Source: Sipunculus nudus
Lineage: Eukaryota; Annelida; Sipuncula; Golfingiida; Sipunculidae
Reading direction: 5' to 3'
Assembly (NCBI GenBank): GCA_026874595.1
Contig: CM049314.1
Location: 65,942,800-66,006,799, forward strand
DNA: 64,000 nt
Below the pieces are notes generated by a model that was not told the origin of the DNA, did not search any database, and worked only from the letters and a program-made list of their open reading frames with translations. Numbering within the stretch: position 1 is the first letter of the stretch; each line of letters opens with the position of its first letter. This document shows, piece by piece, positions 1 through 12,842 of this stretch. Both the position numbers and the translations under genes were made by a program.

Positions 1-344
1 CACACAAAAGGATAAATAATTATATTAGTATTCACAGTTTTATAAGAATATTTTTCATTTTGATAATTCTCAGTGATTAGGCCTACTTATGATATTGCGT
101 CCTTCAAGGAAGTCATGTTTTTTCCCCCGTGATTTTAAATGTTTCCTTGTTTGTCTTATTACGCGAATAATACTGAACAGATTCCATGCCTCTTCTTTTC
201 ATGGAAGACACAATTAAAGATTTGCTTTTATTCGGTAAAATAGGCAGACGTAGTAAAAACATTGATTTTGACAGGAGTATGTCGCTCTGCTGATTGCCAT
301 TCTAGATATAAATTTGGTTCATTGGAAATATGATGAAGCATAGG
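1..344. other. No gene seen
   Basis: A+T-rich sequence without recognisable coding, RNA or repeat structure. Confidence 0.5.
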
Positions 345-345
345 C

Positions 346-435
<90 letters not shown>
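345..435. repeat. (TA)n then (GA)n microsatellite
   Basis: About 25 bases of TA alternation pass directly into about 65 bases of GA alternation with two interruptions (GACAGAGACAGA). Confidence 0.97.
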
Positions 436-439
<4 letters not shown>

Positions 440-600
440 CTTCACCAAACGACCACCTAAGTTTAGCAACCATCTCAAAATAACGACCACGTTCTCGAGG
501 TCCCAATTCTTTTTTTGCTCTCTATATCAAACCTCGTTCAGACGACCACCACGAAAATGCGACCACTTAATCAAGGTCCTGTTGGCGATCGTTTGTTTTG
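440..600 (-). repeat. GACCACC-motif dispersed repeat
   Basis: CGACCACC, CGACCACG, CGACCACCACG and CGACCACTT recur at intervals of about 40 bases. On the minus strand this is the GGTGGTC motif found again at 27570-28440, 45715-45890 and 54295-54385. Confidence 0.55.
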
Positions 601-1715
601 TGGTTTCTCTATCTATATATAATACATATATAATAATGATAATAATAATAATAGTAATAATTATCATAATAATAAATACATGTACAATGTATTTCGTTTT
701 CCGTGTGTCCTTGTTGCCTCTCTGTTGCATCAATACTATACTGTTGTACTAAAATATTTAATAACACTGTATGTAATTAATCTCTGAACGAACAATAATC
801 AAAGCTGTCTGTAACAGACGGAAAATTCCAACGCATAGAAAAGTCACATCAATCTGGTCTTGACCTTGACCTTTCCGTTTTTCCGCAAACATACTTCACG
901 TGACACAGATGTAGCATTAAATAGCCGATAAATAATCGATCATTGGTCACTTTTTCCACGTGAAACATACCAAACAGGGACGGATCCAGGATTTATGGAA
1001 GCAAAATCTTAATAATCGCTTGCATAAAAAAAATCACTTATACAATCTAGGAATGGCAAATCAAGAGAAAGTTACGGCAGCCCTTGTTTAACTCTTCACA
1101 TTACGGCGACCAGGGTTGATTAAACTAAATCGTTATTCCAACACGAGAACATGGTCAGAAAAAAATGGATCAAGAATGGGATACAGAAATCCCCGACCAT
1201 CAGTTCAGTAATAATGGCTTCAGAAGATATAATCAACCATTCCCTTTGATATGTCATCACTTGAAAAGGAAATATACATGAGCTTGCCTGTAAAGAAATT
1301 ACAAAATGAGAGTTGTTTTTGAAAATGACAAATGTGCAAGTCATTTTTGAATTTGACATGCATACGCAGGTGAAATAGACACGCTCGGTGGCTTAAAATA
1401 CACACCCTGTGTGGGAGGAAAATGTATGACGTTTGATCTCCAATATTTACGATTGGATTTTATTTACGACTGGCAATGAAGCGGTTGTTTGATGTAAGTT
1501 GCAGAGCTGAAATGTTGAACAGTGCACGATATATCCTTGAAAATTAACAACAAAACTATAAACTGACATACGGAATAAATGATGATATACATACCATAGT
1601 TTTATGAAGAGATTTTTTTTTGATTATTACACATGTGACAGGGATCTTTGTCTAGAAATACCTTAAAGTGGACTTCCACCACAAGTGTCACGACAAAAGC
1701 GAAACGGTGGAGCTA
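601..1715. other. No gene seen
   Basis: Imperfect (TAA)n near 620-675. Near 979 there is GACGGATCCAGGATTT, which resembles one end of the MITE-like element found at 36618. Otherwise no supported feature. Confidence 0.5.
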
Positions 1716-1718
1716 CAT

Positions 1719-2045
1719 AGTACGACAATATTATAGGGATTTATACGAAATTATAGGGGTTTATGCGACAATATTAAGTTTATATGTTAATCTAGGGTTT
1801 TATACAACAATATAGGGTTTATATGCTAATATAGGGTTTTATTACGACAAAATAGGATTTTAAACGACTAAATAGGGTTTTACACAACATTATAATGCTT
1901 TTATACGACAATTTAGAGGTTTTATATGACAGTTTTAAATTTATATGCTTATCTGGGGTTTTTTACAACAATATAGGGTTTTATAAGCTAATATAAGGTT
2001 TTATTGCGACAATATAGGGTTTAATACGACAATAAAAGGTTTATA
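1719..2045. repeat. Degenerate minisatellite, unit about 20-24 bp
   Basis: About fourteen diverged units of the type TTTATACGACAATATAGGG follow one another, with alternation of ACGACAATA and ATGCTAATA variants. The stop-rich reading frames rule out coding. Confidence 0.85.
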
Positions 2046-2540
2046 AAAACTAGCCTCTAAAACCAAACCCGACTGCCCTGTGATTTCGAAACACATTTTC
2101 TTGGATTTTAGGTAAAACTGAGAAAAATGATTGTTTCCGTTTGATGTAATAGAACTAAGTATAAACAGTAAAGATGCTTTATTAATCATCGAATGTAAAT
2201 TGAATGAATTTCAAAAAATGTAAATGTTTAAATCATGATCTCAAAAAAAATTTTGTACAAGTTAATAAATGTAAAATGATTTGTAACTTGTTGGTGCTAT
2301 CTTCTGATTTTAAATCATTTTTGTATGTCTACAGATGTCGTTGAGAACAAGGATATTAATTGATGTTTCTGGACATTAAGAAACTAAATGAATTCCGGAT
2401 TTAAATGAAGAATTGTATCTCATTACCTTAAAGAGGAACCGCGGGAATCCTGCCCCTCCCTGCAACCCCAATGCAGGTTAACCATTCGGCAATCGGACTT
2501 CAGAAAATACAGAGAAGAACGCCTCGGCCAAATATTTCCA
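2046..2540. other. No gene seen
   Basis: A+T-rich sequence without recognisable features. Confidence 0.5.
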
Positions 2541-2550
2541 CCCATTTACT

Positions 2551-2765
2551 TTGGCGGCTTTGGTCTGCTTGTCTGTCCGCCCCTTAGCAACATTACTAAA
2601 AAAATTATTAACGATTTTGATGAAATTTCCAGGATAGCTTGGCAATGATACAAGGAAAACTTGTTAAATTTTTGGGGTGATCCGGATCACCCTCTGGATT
2701 TTTTAAAGAAAAAATGCTGCATTTCAGATAATGCCACTTGGTTGAGGTCTGAGAGAGCGCAAATA
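2551..2765 (+). repeat. Interspersed repeat, GATTTTGATGAAATTT family
   Basis: Carries TTTTGATGAAATTTCCAGGA, then GGATAGCTTGGCAATGA, TGGGGTGATCCGGATCACC, and GAGGTCTGAGAGAGCGC. The same landmarks in the same order occur at 36462-36875 and 39081-39377, so this is a dispersed repeat. Its class is not known to me. Confidence 0.75.
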
Positions 2766-4566
2766 TTTAGTGGTCTGTAATATGTTGGTTTGCTTGGAGC
2801 GTATGTTCCCTCGTTTATAGCAGATTACGTCTGATTAAGTGAGAAATGACAGTTAATATATGTGAATGTCCATAAGTATATGACATATAGAAACCCGCTA
2901 TCAAAGCGGTGAGAATTAGACTGCTTGCGATATGGCCCATGAAATAGGTTGATTGGACAAAATTATAAAACATAAATATTATTTACAGTTCAAACGGCAA
3001 TCAAATCCCTTCAACAAAAGTCACACAAATACAATACATAACAAGGAGATGAAAGGGGATCAATTTTGGTAATATCGGGGCACCATAAAGGAAACAATAA
3101 ATAAATTTCGCACATTTTTATGGCCAGAGAATGATCTGGATTCTAGGCACGGCACGCGTAAAGCGTCAATTAATGACAGTTGATGTACTATAGGGATTTA
3201 CACGTCAATTTTACACCGAATCTGGTTTGACGAACGGGCTGTTACCAGCTCTTATTAATGGAACAACAGGAGTTTTTAACACTGTAAAGCTGAATGCGTC
3301 TCTTTTCTTGATTTTGCTTCTTTAGAATTATCATGCCCATTTTCACCTAAATTCTTGCCTTTTATTCAAGATCTCGAACAATGTCGGCAATTCAACGAGA
3401 CTTTCACGCGTGTCACGTGCATGGGATAGGCCCTGTCGCAGCTTACTCATGTTTGAAAAATCCCTGGATGGTGACACTTCTTGAAAATTATCTTAAGTTT
3501 TAAATAGATTGATCTTGTTTTAAACAATCCTATCACCGAGGCCGCCCCATCCCCCTTCAGATTTGAAGGACAGTTGATGTGACACATTATTCTGACCTTT
3601 GAACTATATCCATGACGTCACTGCAACGTAAGTGAGTGACAAATTGGTCGACTAGATCACTAGTAATTCTTCACAGACTATAATTCTGTAATTAGTCATA
3701 AAAGAGCTATTTAAGAGTTTCTTCATTCATATGCCAAGATATTTCTTATGAATTGTGTTTTTGTTGCAAATAACATAAATAGTCCTTATTTTTTTCTATA
3801 CAGAAAGTCTTCTTTGAGCCACAGTCACTGTTTTCAAGTCCCAATTTACAGCTTCTCAAGATTTATTCAATTTAATACCATAGACAAAACAGGTTGGGTT
3901 CTCAGGCAATTTTTTTCAAATATCAGTGCGTGAGGGCGATTTTTTTTTCCTTCTCTTTGTGTGTTTAGATAAAAATGTCTTATGATCAGGGAAAATCATG
4001 ATAACTATAGAAACTATTATCACTATTATCAAAATTGTTTTATTTTATCTTCTTAAAAGAAATATCTGAGCGGCTGGAGCTCAAATTGCTAAGTTTTTAT
4101 TGAAAGTGAAAATAAAAGTTTGATGCCGGGGGGGGGGGGGGGGGGAGGGGTCTTAAAATTGACGCGCGGTGCCTAAGAACCTTACCTTTATTTTTTCAGG
4201 CCTTATAGTATATTTTTTTGTATAATCCCCGATATGTATCGACGTTTTGTACATGTTTTCCCGCTTCGACCAAACCGGGTTTTATTGTATATCCTTATTC
4301 TTTTTTTTATACCACACTGGTACGTCCTACGAACTTCAGCAGTAACGGCATGGCTTTGGACAGAGCACATCAGGCCAAACGCCCAGTCAAAGTGTTATTA
4401 TGTAAATCATTATATGATATTAACCATTGAAATATGTTACATAAAAAATATGCAGCCCATCGCATGACCACGGTATTTTTTTTTCGTTAAATAATCTCCT
4501 TAACTCTAGTTTCTGTTTTTGTAATGTTTTTTTGTCATATTTTGTCCTTTTTATTTTTTTTTTTTT
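2766..4566. other. No gene seen; G-run at 4127-4147
   Basis: Only short chance reading frames. A G-homopolymer with one A interruption lies near 4127-4147, preceded by GATGCC as in the MITE at 21151, possibly a fragment of it. Confidence 0.45.
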
Positions 4567-4980
4567 GGTTGAGGTAACATCATCCATTTTTTATGTTGAC
4601 CTACCTAATTCGTAAGCTAAGTATTTACATTTCCATATCCGTTTTGGACTACGAGACAGAGCGGTAGCACTCGCCGCCTGTCATTTTATCTTATATCCTG
4701 ATGTCACCCAAGCCTGGTGTCCATCGTACCTGCAGGTCCTGGGTGTGTAATTATCCACATTGCTGGGTAATAACACCGAGGAACCTTCCAAAGATGCTCT
4801 CGATTGTCACTGATACACGACTGTGGGAGACAGCCTTCCCATTAAGCCTGTAGAGCGCTCACCCTGGTTTGTGGCCGACCATAAAAATGTCATCGCTTCT
4901 GTGCTCAGATTTGATTTCAGGATCTCCCGGCTTTGAGTCTTGTGCTCTACCCCTGCGCAACAGAAGCACAGTCACGTAAA
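4567..4980 (-). mobile_element. tRNA-derived SINE copy
   Basis: The tRNA-like head is at the right end: minus-strand A-box region near GGGTAGAGCACAAGACTC and B-box region near 4908-4928. The body includes the CCTCGGTGTTA and ACACCCAGGACC segments, and the tail (GCAGTCCAAAAC-like, TAAATACTTAG, ATGG..GGTTACCTC-like) matches the copy at 17655. Diverged and certainly inactive. Confidence 0.8.
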
Positions 4981-4984
4981 ACCA

Positions 4985-7900
4985 TGGCTATCCATCCGTA
5001 AACTATGACTCTTATTTAAAAACAAATGGTCACAGAAGAAAGTAGGTCAAATTTTTAAACCACATGACCCATGTATTAACATTCTTTTACAGTTAAGTCA
5101 ATGGAACCAAAGAACATGCTTTTGATTGTGTTGATCGCTCCTAACGCAAAAGCAACCATAGATCAATTAAACCCATGTCATTTTGTTCCAGGGCTCAGTT
5201 TATTTTGCCTAGAGACCAAAGTACTGGAGTTCTCGTAAAGGCCAAGTATTTTCTTTGTTCTTTTAATGACGCTCGGCATTGTGATTTAAACCTGTTGATA
5301 CACATATTGTGCAGGAAGTGAAATTAGTAGATTGCTCAGTTCTTTGTGGATTAGAACACAGAACTTTGAAATCAACAAAGTAATTGTCTACCCTGGACTG
5401 AGGTGTTTAAATTTCTACCTTTAAAGGAGAGGAACTAGAGTTCACCCATCGACTGCAGACATACCTCCGCCCTAAGATATATTCAGGATTTCGATCAAAC
5501 AGTGTGTGGTACATAAGCGCAGGAAATGTATTAATCAAAGCCGAGAGAAATGTGTATCACAGGTTACCAAAACTATGGTTCCATCATTGGTCAGCTCTGC
5601 CCGTCAAAACATAGGCGATTCCAGTCAGGTCACATGTTTGCATTATGCAGGCGGTGAAAACATGGACCCCCTTCGGAATTTACACGCATCAATGACGATG
5701 ATCACAACTTCCAAATCTTGCAAAGGCAACGATTTTTTTTTTAATAAAACCGTATTATAGTCCCACAGATAACCTTCAAAATTTATAGGCTTGTTTCTTA
5801 GGTGTTACTAAAGTAGTTCTCAAAATTTCATCAATATATGTTCATAACTTTTTTTTATTTAATTAAGTTTAATTCCTACTGACAATAAAATCAACAAAAC
5901 AACCAACGACGGCAAGCGAGAAAAACCTAGGTATTAACAGAGCTTGGCTGTTGTATGATTAAGCATCCCATACAATAAGAACGGACCGAACGGTCACTGT
6001 CCACGCACGGTGACTCTAATGGTTGGAGTGATTTGTTAATGCAGGTACATCAATGATTTCAGAATTATTTAACAAGATTTACCAAAAGATGGCTAAAAGT
6101 CAGTGTTATATATGTTACCCAGTAAAGCAATATTATTATTATGTCTGCACACGCTTCGGCCAAGCTTTTGAGTCAGTAACCTATATTTAGAGACCATTAA
6201 TTTCGTTGGCGTGGGCTTCGTGTCTAGAATGAAATGACTTGTTTCCTCGGTGCTGACCGTTCATTTAGCTCTTTACCTCACCTGTTTAATATTACTAACT
6301 GCTTATCCTTCACTCCGAGATGCAACTTGCGACGTGCGGTTATTAGTCGGTATGAATGATGGCGGCACATTGCCGGTTCTGGATTTTATGCAAATAGGAT
6401 ATGCGGATACTTCAATCGCGGAAACCAATCGGCGAAGAGATTTTAATGGAAATAAACCTCTTTGAAAGGTTATAGAAGAAATAACATGTATTTTTTTTTA
6501 TTTTTTTAGATTTTTGACTTTATAATTAGACTTAATTCAGCGAAGGCGCCAATATAGAGGGGATGGGGGTATATAACCCCCCCCCCAACACCTTTTAGTA
6601 AGGGGGAATGGTCCATGTAATCATCCCCCACGCCCCACCCCCTTGTTATTCAGATAATGATATTTTTAAATTGGAAATGAAATATATTAATTATAAAAGT
6701 TACAGACTTTGGTTCCTTTTTTGAGTTTACTATGAAATATTATATATGTTAACCGAGTTAAGAAGTAACCTTTACCGGAAACATTACACTTTAACTTTAA
6801 AAACCGTATACTAAATTGTAACACAATGTCACATAGACAATTATATATATTATATATGTATATTTATATATGTTTAATCTATGTTTGTTTATATGTACCA
6901 ACTTTGATTACCCTCCCATTCCGACTCAACCCCCCCCCCCATCCCCACCCTTGAAGAAAAAGTGACACCAATGTCATTGAAGTAGGAGGTACAATATTAC
7001 AAACAATACTTAAAAATAAACGGGGTTTCTTAATATTCGTGTTTTGGATATTAAATACCACTCAAATACCACGACGAAACCAAATGATGCTTTATCAGTT
7101 GACATATGTTGTTTAAAAATTAATAAAGATAATAATATTGTGAACTACTTAGTTTATTCTAAAATTTAATTCAGAGAGTAATTATATATTTGCTTTGATA
7201 TGCTGATGGGGAAATCTGAGTATTAAGAACAAACATAAAATTAAACGGATAAGAAAAGAAGCAAAAAAAAAGGTCATTGGTTTTCACATAGAGGACATAA
7301 ATATCATTTATGAAAATAAAATTATGGGAATGATGAAAAGAATGGTTTACGGTAAAGCTTGCACAGTGATTATAATATCTGCTTAAAATCAGGCCGAAGG
7401 CTGAAAGCTCTTAAATGCAGAACAAACAGGTACTCAAAACTCATTTGTACCGAATCGATTAGGTTATTTAATGCATAGAAACATCACAATCTTATAACCT
7501 AATTTCTCTTTTTTTTCTTTTTTTTTTAAATTCCTAATACCATTATAATTCTATGTCTTATTATATAAGACAAGGCAAATGCCTGTATAGCTATGGAATA
7601 AATTTTGTATTTTGTATCTTGTAATTTTATGCTCCTGCGATCTGTACATACACACTCATGATATGCACGATTGTGGTTTAATGATTTATATCTCGTATAC
7701 ATTGGATATATTTGGGATAAACGTTCATATATTAGACTGTTTTATATACTTTATAAATACCAATATATTAATATGCAATAATTAAACTCTGCAGGGACTC
7801 GGCTGGATATACCTCAATGAAGATATAACCAAATGTGATATAAGACAAGAACTGATAGGGATAAAATGATAATTCATATAAATCAGATGTCTGATGAGCG

Positions 7901-8079
7901 TAATGTTACAGATTGTAGACACAATTATTAACATCTGGGAAAAAAAGCGCAAAAGGTCACCGATAAATTTGCAAGGAGCTGATGAACTGACAACACTGCA
8001 GACATCCAATCATTGCGCGATTATGGGATGGTAACAGTAGATTTAACAAGCTACGAACGTTATAACCTGTCAGTGGCAA
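4985..8079. other. No gene seen
   Basis: C/G homopolymer patches near 6580-6600 and 6930-6942, and T-runs. A 71-codon frame at 6250-6465 begins with a hydrophobic stretch but lacks an ATG in that frame and was not accepted. Confidence 0.45.
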
Positions 8080-8300
8080 GGTCACACGTGATACTGTATC
8101 ATTGCAATAGGTCACGTGACGTCCAAGCGGGTGAATTAGATTTTGATGGAAGGGCTTTTTTCCCAGGATTCCGTCACGAGTATCGTCTGCTCGAGATTCA
8201 TTGAGGCGCGATAGGTGATTTTGCCCGCGGGGCAATACGGGCGTGTTGTGTCTGTCAGAAATGGGTGTTGTGAGGTCAAAGGTCACAATGACGTCATCTG
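8080..8300. promoter_or_regulatory. Cluster of E-box and CRE-like sites
   Basis: CACGTG occurs twice (in GGTCACACGTGA near 8082 and GTCACGTGACGTCC near 8112), and TGACGTCA occurs near 8289 with repeated GGTCA. The segment is more G+C-rich than its surroundings. No gene start is visible beside it, so function is unproved. Confidence 0.2.
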
Positions 8301-8455
8301 TCATCGTAGATCTTTGCCAACTGGGCCAGCGACCTCGTGACCTACCTGACCCCGAGCGCCCCTGGCGGTGATTGATTGATCCAATATCATTGATTACATC
8401 ATGTATATATGTATGAACTATGACGTAACATGTTATTTACTTAAAACAAACACAT

Positions 8456-8545
8456 CACTCTCTGTCTGTCTGTTTTTCTTTTTTGTCTCTGTCTCTCTCT
8501 TTCTCAGTTTAACTTTACTATCAAGCGAAAGAATCTTTTTTTTTT
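8456..8545. repeat. CTGT/CT-rich simple sequence and T-run
   Basis: CTCTGTCTGTCTG and TCTCTGTCTCTCTCT tracts followed by a T-run; no coding content. Confidence 0.7.
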
Positions 8546-8984
8546 TTTTATCTTCACAATGGGCAATAAATATTTTTTTTCTGACAATAGACCAATATGT
8601 ATATTGGATGCATGACTCCGTTTTGTTCAAAGGGGGGATTAAAATATTAGACAGTTGAAAATAAATTGTTTGAAGAAGATCATTTGTAGAGACACCTGTA
8701 AGGGTCCATCATGTACAAAAGCATTAAATTAGACATTATTCATTAGGTATGATGCACCATGTGTCCTGCAATATTCTGCTGTGTGTAAGTAAGTAAGAAC
8801 AAGACGCATCCTGTGGAATTCCATTTTTTGGATTTCACTTCAGGAAAAACTCTAGCTCAAGAACACATACATGAATAAAAGATATATACCTTGTGGCCTT
8901 TTCTTTAAAACCGAAACCAGATAGTATTTTAAGGTAATTGCCAACCTTACACAAATATAAGTAGTGCTATGGTCGAGTCTCTAC

Positions 8985-9152
8985 TGTCCGAGGCCAAGTC
9001 CGAATGCGAGTCCCGGCCCTCGCAGGCCATGACCTATACCGAGTCACGGCCCTCCCAGGTCCAGACCGAGACCGACTCACAGCCCTCCCAGCCCAAGGCA
9101 GAGACAGAGTCACGACCTCCGAGGCCAAGACCGAGACAGAGTCACGACCATG
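8985..9152 (+). repeat. 33-bp minisatellite with an open frame (ESRPSQ repeats)
   Basis: Five diverged units of about 33 bp, type GAGTCACGGCCCTCCCAG followed by CCAAGACCGAGAC. The frame translates as repeated ESRPSQ..T.T within a 104-codon open frame starting at 8969. G+C is far above the flanks. The repeat could be part of an exon of a low-complexity protein, but no splice sites or relatives were recognised. Confidence 0.7.
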
Positions 9153-11180
9153 TCAGGGTCCATATAACTAAGATTCATTGTTTGATTTCTGGTATGAGTT
9201 ATGGCTCAAATACATGTATACAAATTAGGCCAAATTTAGCGGCCTCAAAAGTTTGCCCCAACATGTCTCAATTCAGGACATAGAATTCAAAACTTGTTAG
9301 AATAACTTGTTAGAATACCCATGTATCGGTAAAGTTTAGCGCAAAATAACACTCATAACCTCGCCCAGATCTTAGATATAAAGTAAGGCTCCGTGTAATG
9401 ATACATTATACTAACATGTAATGGATTCGGTGTAATTTTTTAATACCTTGAGTGTTAACTCTGAGACATATTTGTAAGTTTCGAAACTATGATTCTAAGT
9501 TTTCCAGCGTCACATATAGCGGAACCCGCGATAAACAAAATCAGGGACTTTACTATTTTTCACGAAATAAAATCACACAAACAGCTCTAGCATTAAGTAG
9601 AGAATTTCCCTGTTTCAGTCAGGCTTTACCCGTTCTATTTATAACAATGCAGTTCCTTCCCATTTACAAGTACATAGTCTTCTCAGATATCTCATTTGTC
9701 GGTTTCTAAAGAAATAGCTGTTATCATATCAAACTGTCACTTGCACAATGGCTTCGTAAGTGTTCCATTACTACAGCAAATTAATAGTAAATAGCAAACT
9801 TATACAATTCATAAAAGAAGAAGCATTCTAATTAGTTTCCCGTCCTAGGGAGCTGGATTACTTAAATAGCCCGCGTCTGTTGGTTCGTCTGCCCGTCCAT
9901 CTTTCTATGCGTGTTCCCCTATTACGCCGAATGAATCAGAAACCATAGGACCTATCACCGATATTTGGAGACATACTTGTCACATAACAGATAGGCCTAT
10001 GTTAACGTCGCTTGCACGTAGCGCCACCAAGCTTCTATTATTCAAATTTCAAGTTAATATATATGGATATTTTACCTTTCAAGTCATATACATGGATAGT
10101 TTATCCTTCCAGTCATATACAGTAATATGTTAGAGCATATGAAATTTGAATGAGTATATGTGATGAATTATTTTTAAATAAGCTTTGCGTTTCTCGGCAC
10201 TTCAAGTTTGCCAATCGTGTAATTGTATGATTTTCTTATATATTCAGTCAATGTGCAAAATCATTTCAAGAATATTAAAAAGAATTCCCCCCCCCCATGT
10301 ATGATCACCATGTTTTACAGCCAAATTGCTCGTGTGATGTCCACGTGATTGTCACCTGAAGGTGGCGCCACTTGTTGTAGCCTGCTTTCTTTCATTCAAA
10401 ATTGATATTTTGTACTCTCCTTGTGTCGGTCAGATAATATTTTAACTATATCTTTTTTGGTGTGAATAATGTGCGTAAGGAGCTGAAATAAGTATGTAAT
10501 GAGTTGATTTATTTCCAAAATGCCTTCTCCAAACTTGTCTCGGCCAAAGACTTGTGATTCCGATCCGCTCAGCTCCTCTCCGTCAACAACGTCTTGGGAA
10601 CGACCCTTAGGAAAACGCCTTGTAAGGTTCCAAATAGGAGACCCCTTTGGAATCGTATAATTGACATTTCAAGTGGTGTCAACATAAAATAATTACCTTT
10701 TTGTTGTCTTTGGATGTTTTATAAAACATCTGCAAAGTATTGGCACCAAAATATTGCTCAATAGCCCTACTTATCCATAATTTTGCCAAGAGCTGATGTG
10801 TTTACATAGAGAACAAGCCGCCATGATTACATTAAGTGACCCACAGTCCTTTGCAATGGGATTTAGACTGGGAACCTGCTCTGATCTTATCGCTGTTTGA
10901 ACTGGAAAAAGCGGGCGATAATAGATGTCGGTGGCGGGTACCAGTCGAACAACGTCCGCTCATTACAAATTCCTGTATATTGTTATGTTTAAATCACCGC
11001 GGGCTTACAAGGATCGTTAGGGATTGTATTTCATTAATATATTAAGGTAGAACGTGGTAAAGTTGCCAGAAAGACCCATTTACTTCCAAAGACACTAACG
11101 GATGCATTTTGGTGTGTATATTTAGTAGTTTTAAGAGGTTTTTTTTGTGCCTTCTACCAGTGTCTACCATTTCACCATTA
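9153..11180. other. No gene seen
   Basis: A C-run near 10287 and short chance frames only. Confidence 0.45.
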
Positions 11181-11182
11181 CA

Positions 11183-11234
11183 AGGCCTAACTGTACAGGC
11201 CATTCCCACAACTGTGATCGTATCACAGTTGTGG
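11183..11234. repeat. Two adjacent hairpin-forming inverted repeats
   Basis: GGCCT..AGGCC around 11183-11200, then a 29-bp inverted repeat at 11206-11234 with perfect 13-bp arms CCACAACTGTGAT/ATCACAGTTGTGG and a CGT loop. Not followed by a T-run, and no flanking gene is apparent. Confidence 0.8.
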
Positions 11235-11787
11235 ATCCGCAACAATCTCCAAACCACAATAAACTTTGTCAATCAGACAAAAAAAAAAACAAATTTTGTT
11301 ATAAAGTTTCTAAAAGAATTCTTACAGGTATATACGGACAATATATTTGTTTCCAGACTAAAAAAACAATATCGTTTTGTCATATACTCAAGGTCTACAG
11401 GAACTACCAGCTATCAGCCAACACTTCAAAAGCGCACACGGCACCTTCACATATTCAGACACAGCTTAGTTATCAGTTTCATTCCAGGTCGATTCGTCAC
11501 AGAGCATAGTGACGTAACATGTCGCGTGAGGCTTGTCTATTTCATTCGGGGTGCTGAGCCACTGTGCACTGTGGCGTCACACGAATCATGAAGCTTGTCG
11601 ATTTCATTCTGTGGCTTTGCGTCACTGAATGCACTAAATCCGGGTTGAGTCCACTGTACAAAATCAATGCATAAGCCAAATCGCTTGTTCTCAGTATCTT
11701 GATCAAAACATGCGTGTCCGACAAAAAAAGATTGAATAGGACATTTCTGTCTGTCTGTATGTCTGTCTGTCTCTGTCTGTCTGTCTG

Positions 11788-11848
<61 letters not shown>

Positions 11849-12419
11849 TCTAAAATCTCTTGCCTTAAAAACTGGTCCGAATAAAATGGCCTCTTATTAT
11901 AATTAGTTCTGGCACCTTTGTTTCATTTCTGCCGATCCCACATTAAAGAACTCACATCTATGTAACTCGTCGACAAGCACCCCCCCCCCCCCCCCAACAC
12001 ACACACACACACACCCGTTTCCGAAGTTTCACAATCCGCGTCCTGCTGAGATTAAAATCATTTAATGACGGCTCCTTTCTCTGTTTGTGTAAACAAATTT
12101 AAGGCGCCATAGTGCGCGTGCACGGCTGATCATTTCACCATGAAAATTTAATGGAAATAATTAAGAAAAAATATGCAGTCGGTCCATTATATTCTAATTA
12201 TGTTGTAAACACCCTGCGATTTGTGTTGAATTAAAGTCATAAGAACATTATACCCTGGGGGAGCATTTATTTTACGTATTTAATTTTCACATTAATGACA
12301 TTTAATTTGAAGGTTACACGTGGCGGGGGTGATTTAAACGAGAAACGTGCTATTAACTATTAATAGCCTGATATTATTGATAACTATCACACTCACACAG
12401 TTGTAGAGGCAAAACTGGT
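11235..12419. repeat. Gene-free stretch with (CTGT)n/(CT)n and C-run/(CA)n
   Basis: CTGT repeats begin near 11748, turning into about 50 bases of CT alternation to 11842. A C-run followed by CA alternation lies near 11979-12015. No gene recognised. Confidence 0.8.
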
Positions 12420-12585
12420 AGTGAAATACAAGTCGTGAAAGTAGTAGTAGTAGTGCGAGTGGTAGTAGTAATAGTACTAGTAGTTGGTGTAGAAGTAGTA
12501 GTAGAAGTAGTTTGAGTGGTAATAAAAATAGTTGTTTTAGTAGTGTTAGAGTAGTAATAGTGGTAGTAATAGTAGATATTAAGAT
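12420..12585. repeat. Degenerate AGT/GTA trinucleotide array
   Basis: Repeated GTAGTAGTAGT with GTGGTAGTAATAGTA variants. No stable reading frame. Confidence 0.75.
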
Positions 12586-12842
12586 AGGAAGTATAAAAAT
12601 ACATAAACTAGTAATCAATGTTCGCAAACCTTATAAAGGCCATATAGGGAATTCTTATTTTTTTCCAATATATCATCATTTTTCAAAGGCCACCACTTTG
12701 ACTCGTATAGTATTTTGGACGTTTCCTATGATTTTCTCTCCAAAATAGTCGGCCTAGTAAAGGTTCCTGAGGTTTTACTCTTGGCAGGTTCACAGCCTGG
12801 TCTATATATGTCGCAATTGAGCGTGGTAGTGTTATGGTAAAT

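Noticed and set aside
6250-6465. 71-codon plus-strand frame beginning with a signal-peptide-like hydrophobic stretch
   Set aside because: No ATG opens this frame (it begins GTGCTG), no splice acceptor is convincing, and no cysteine pattern or relative is recognisable.
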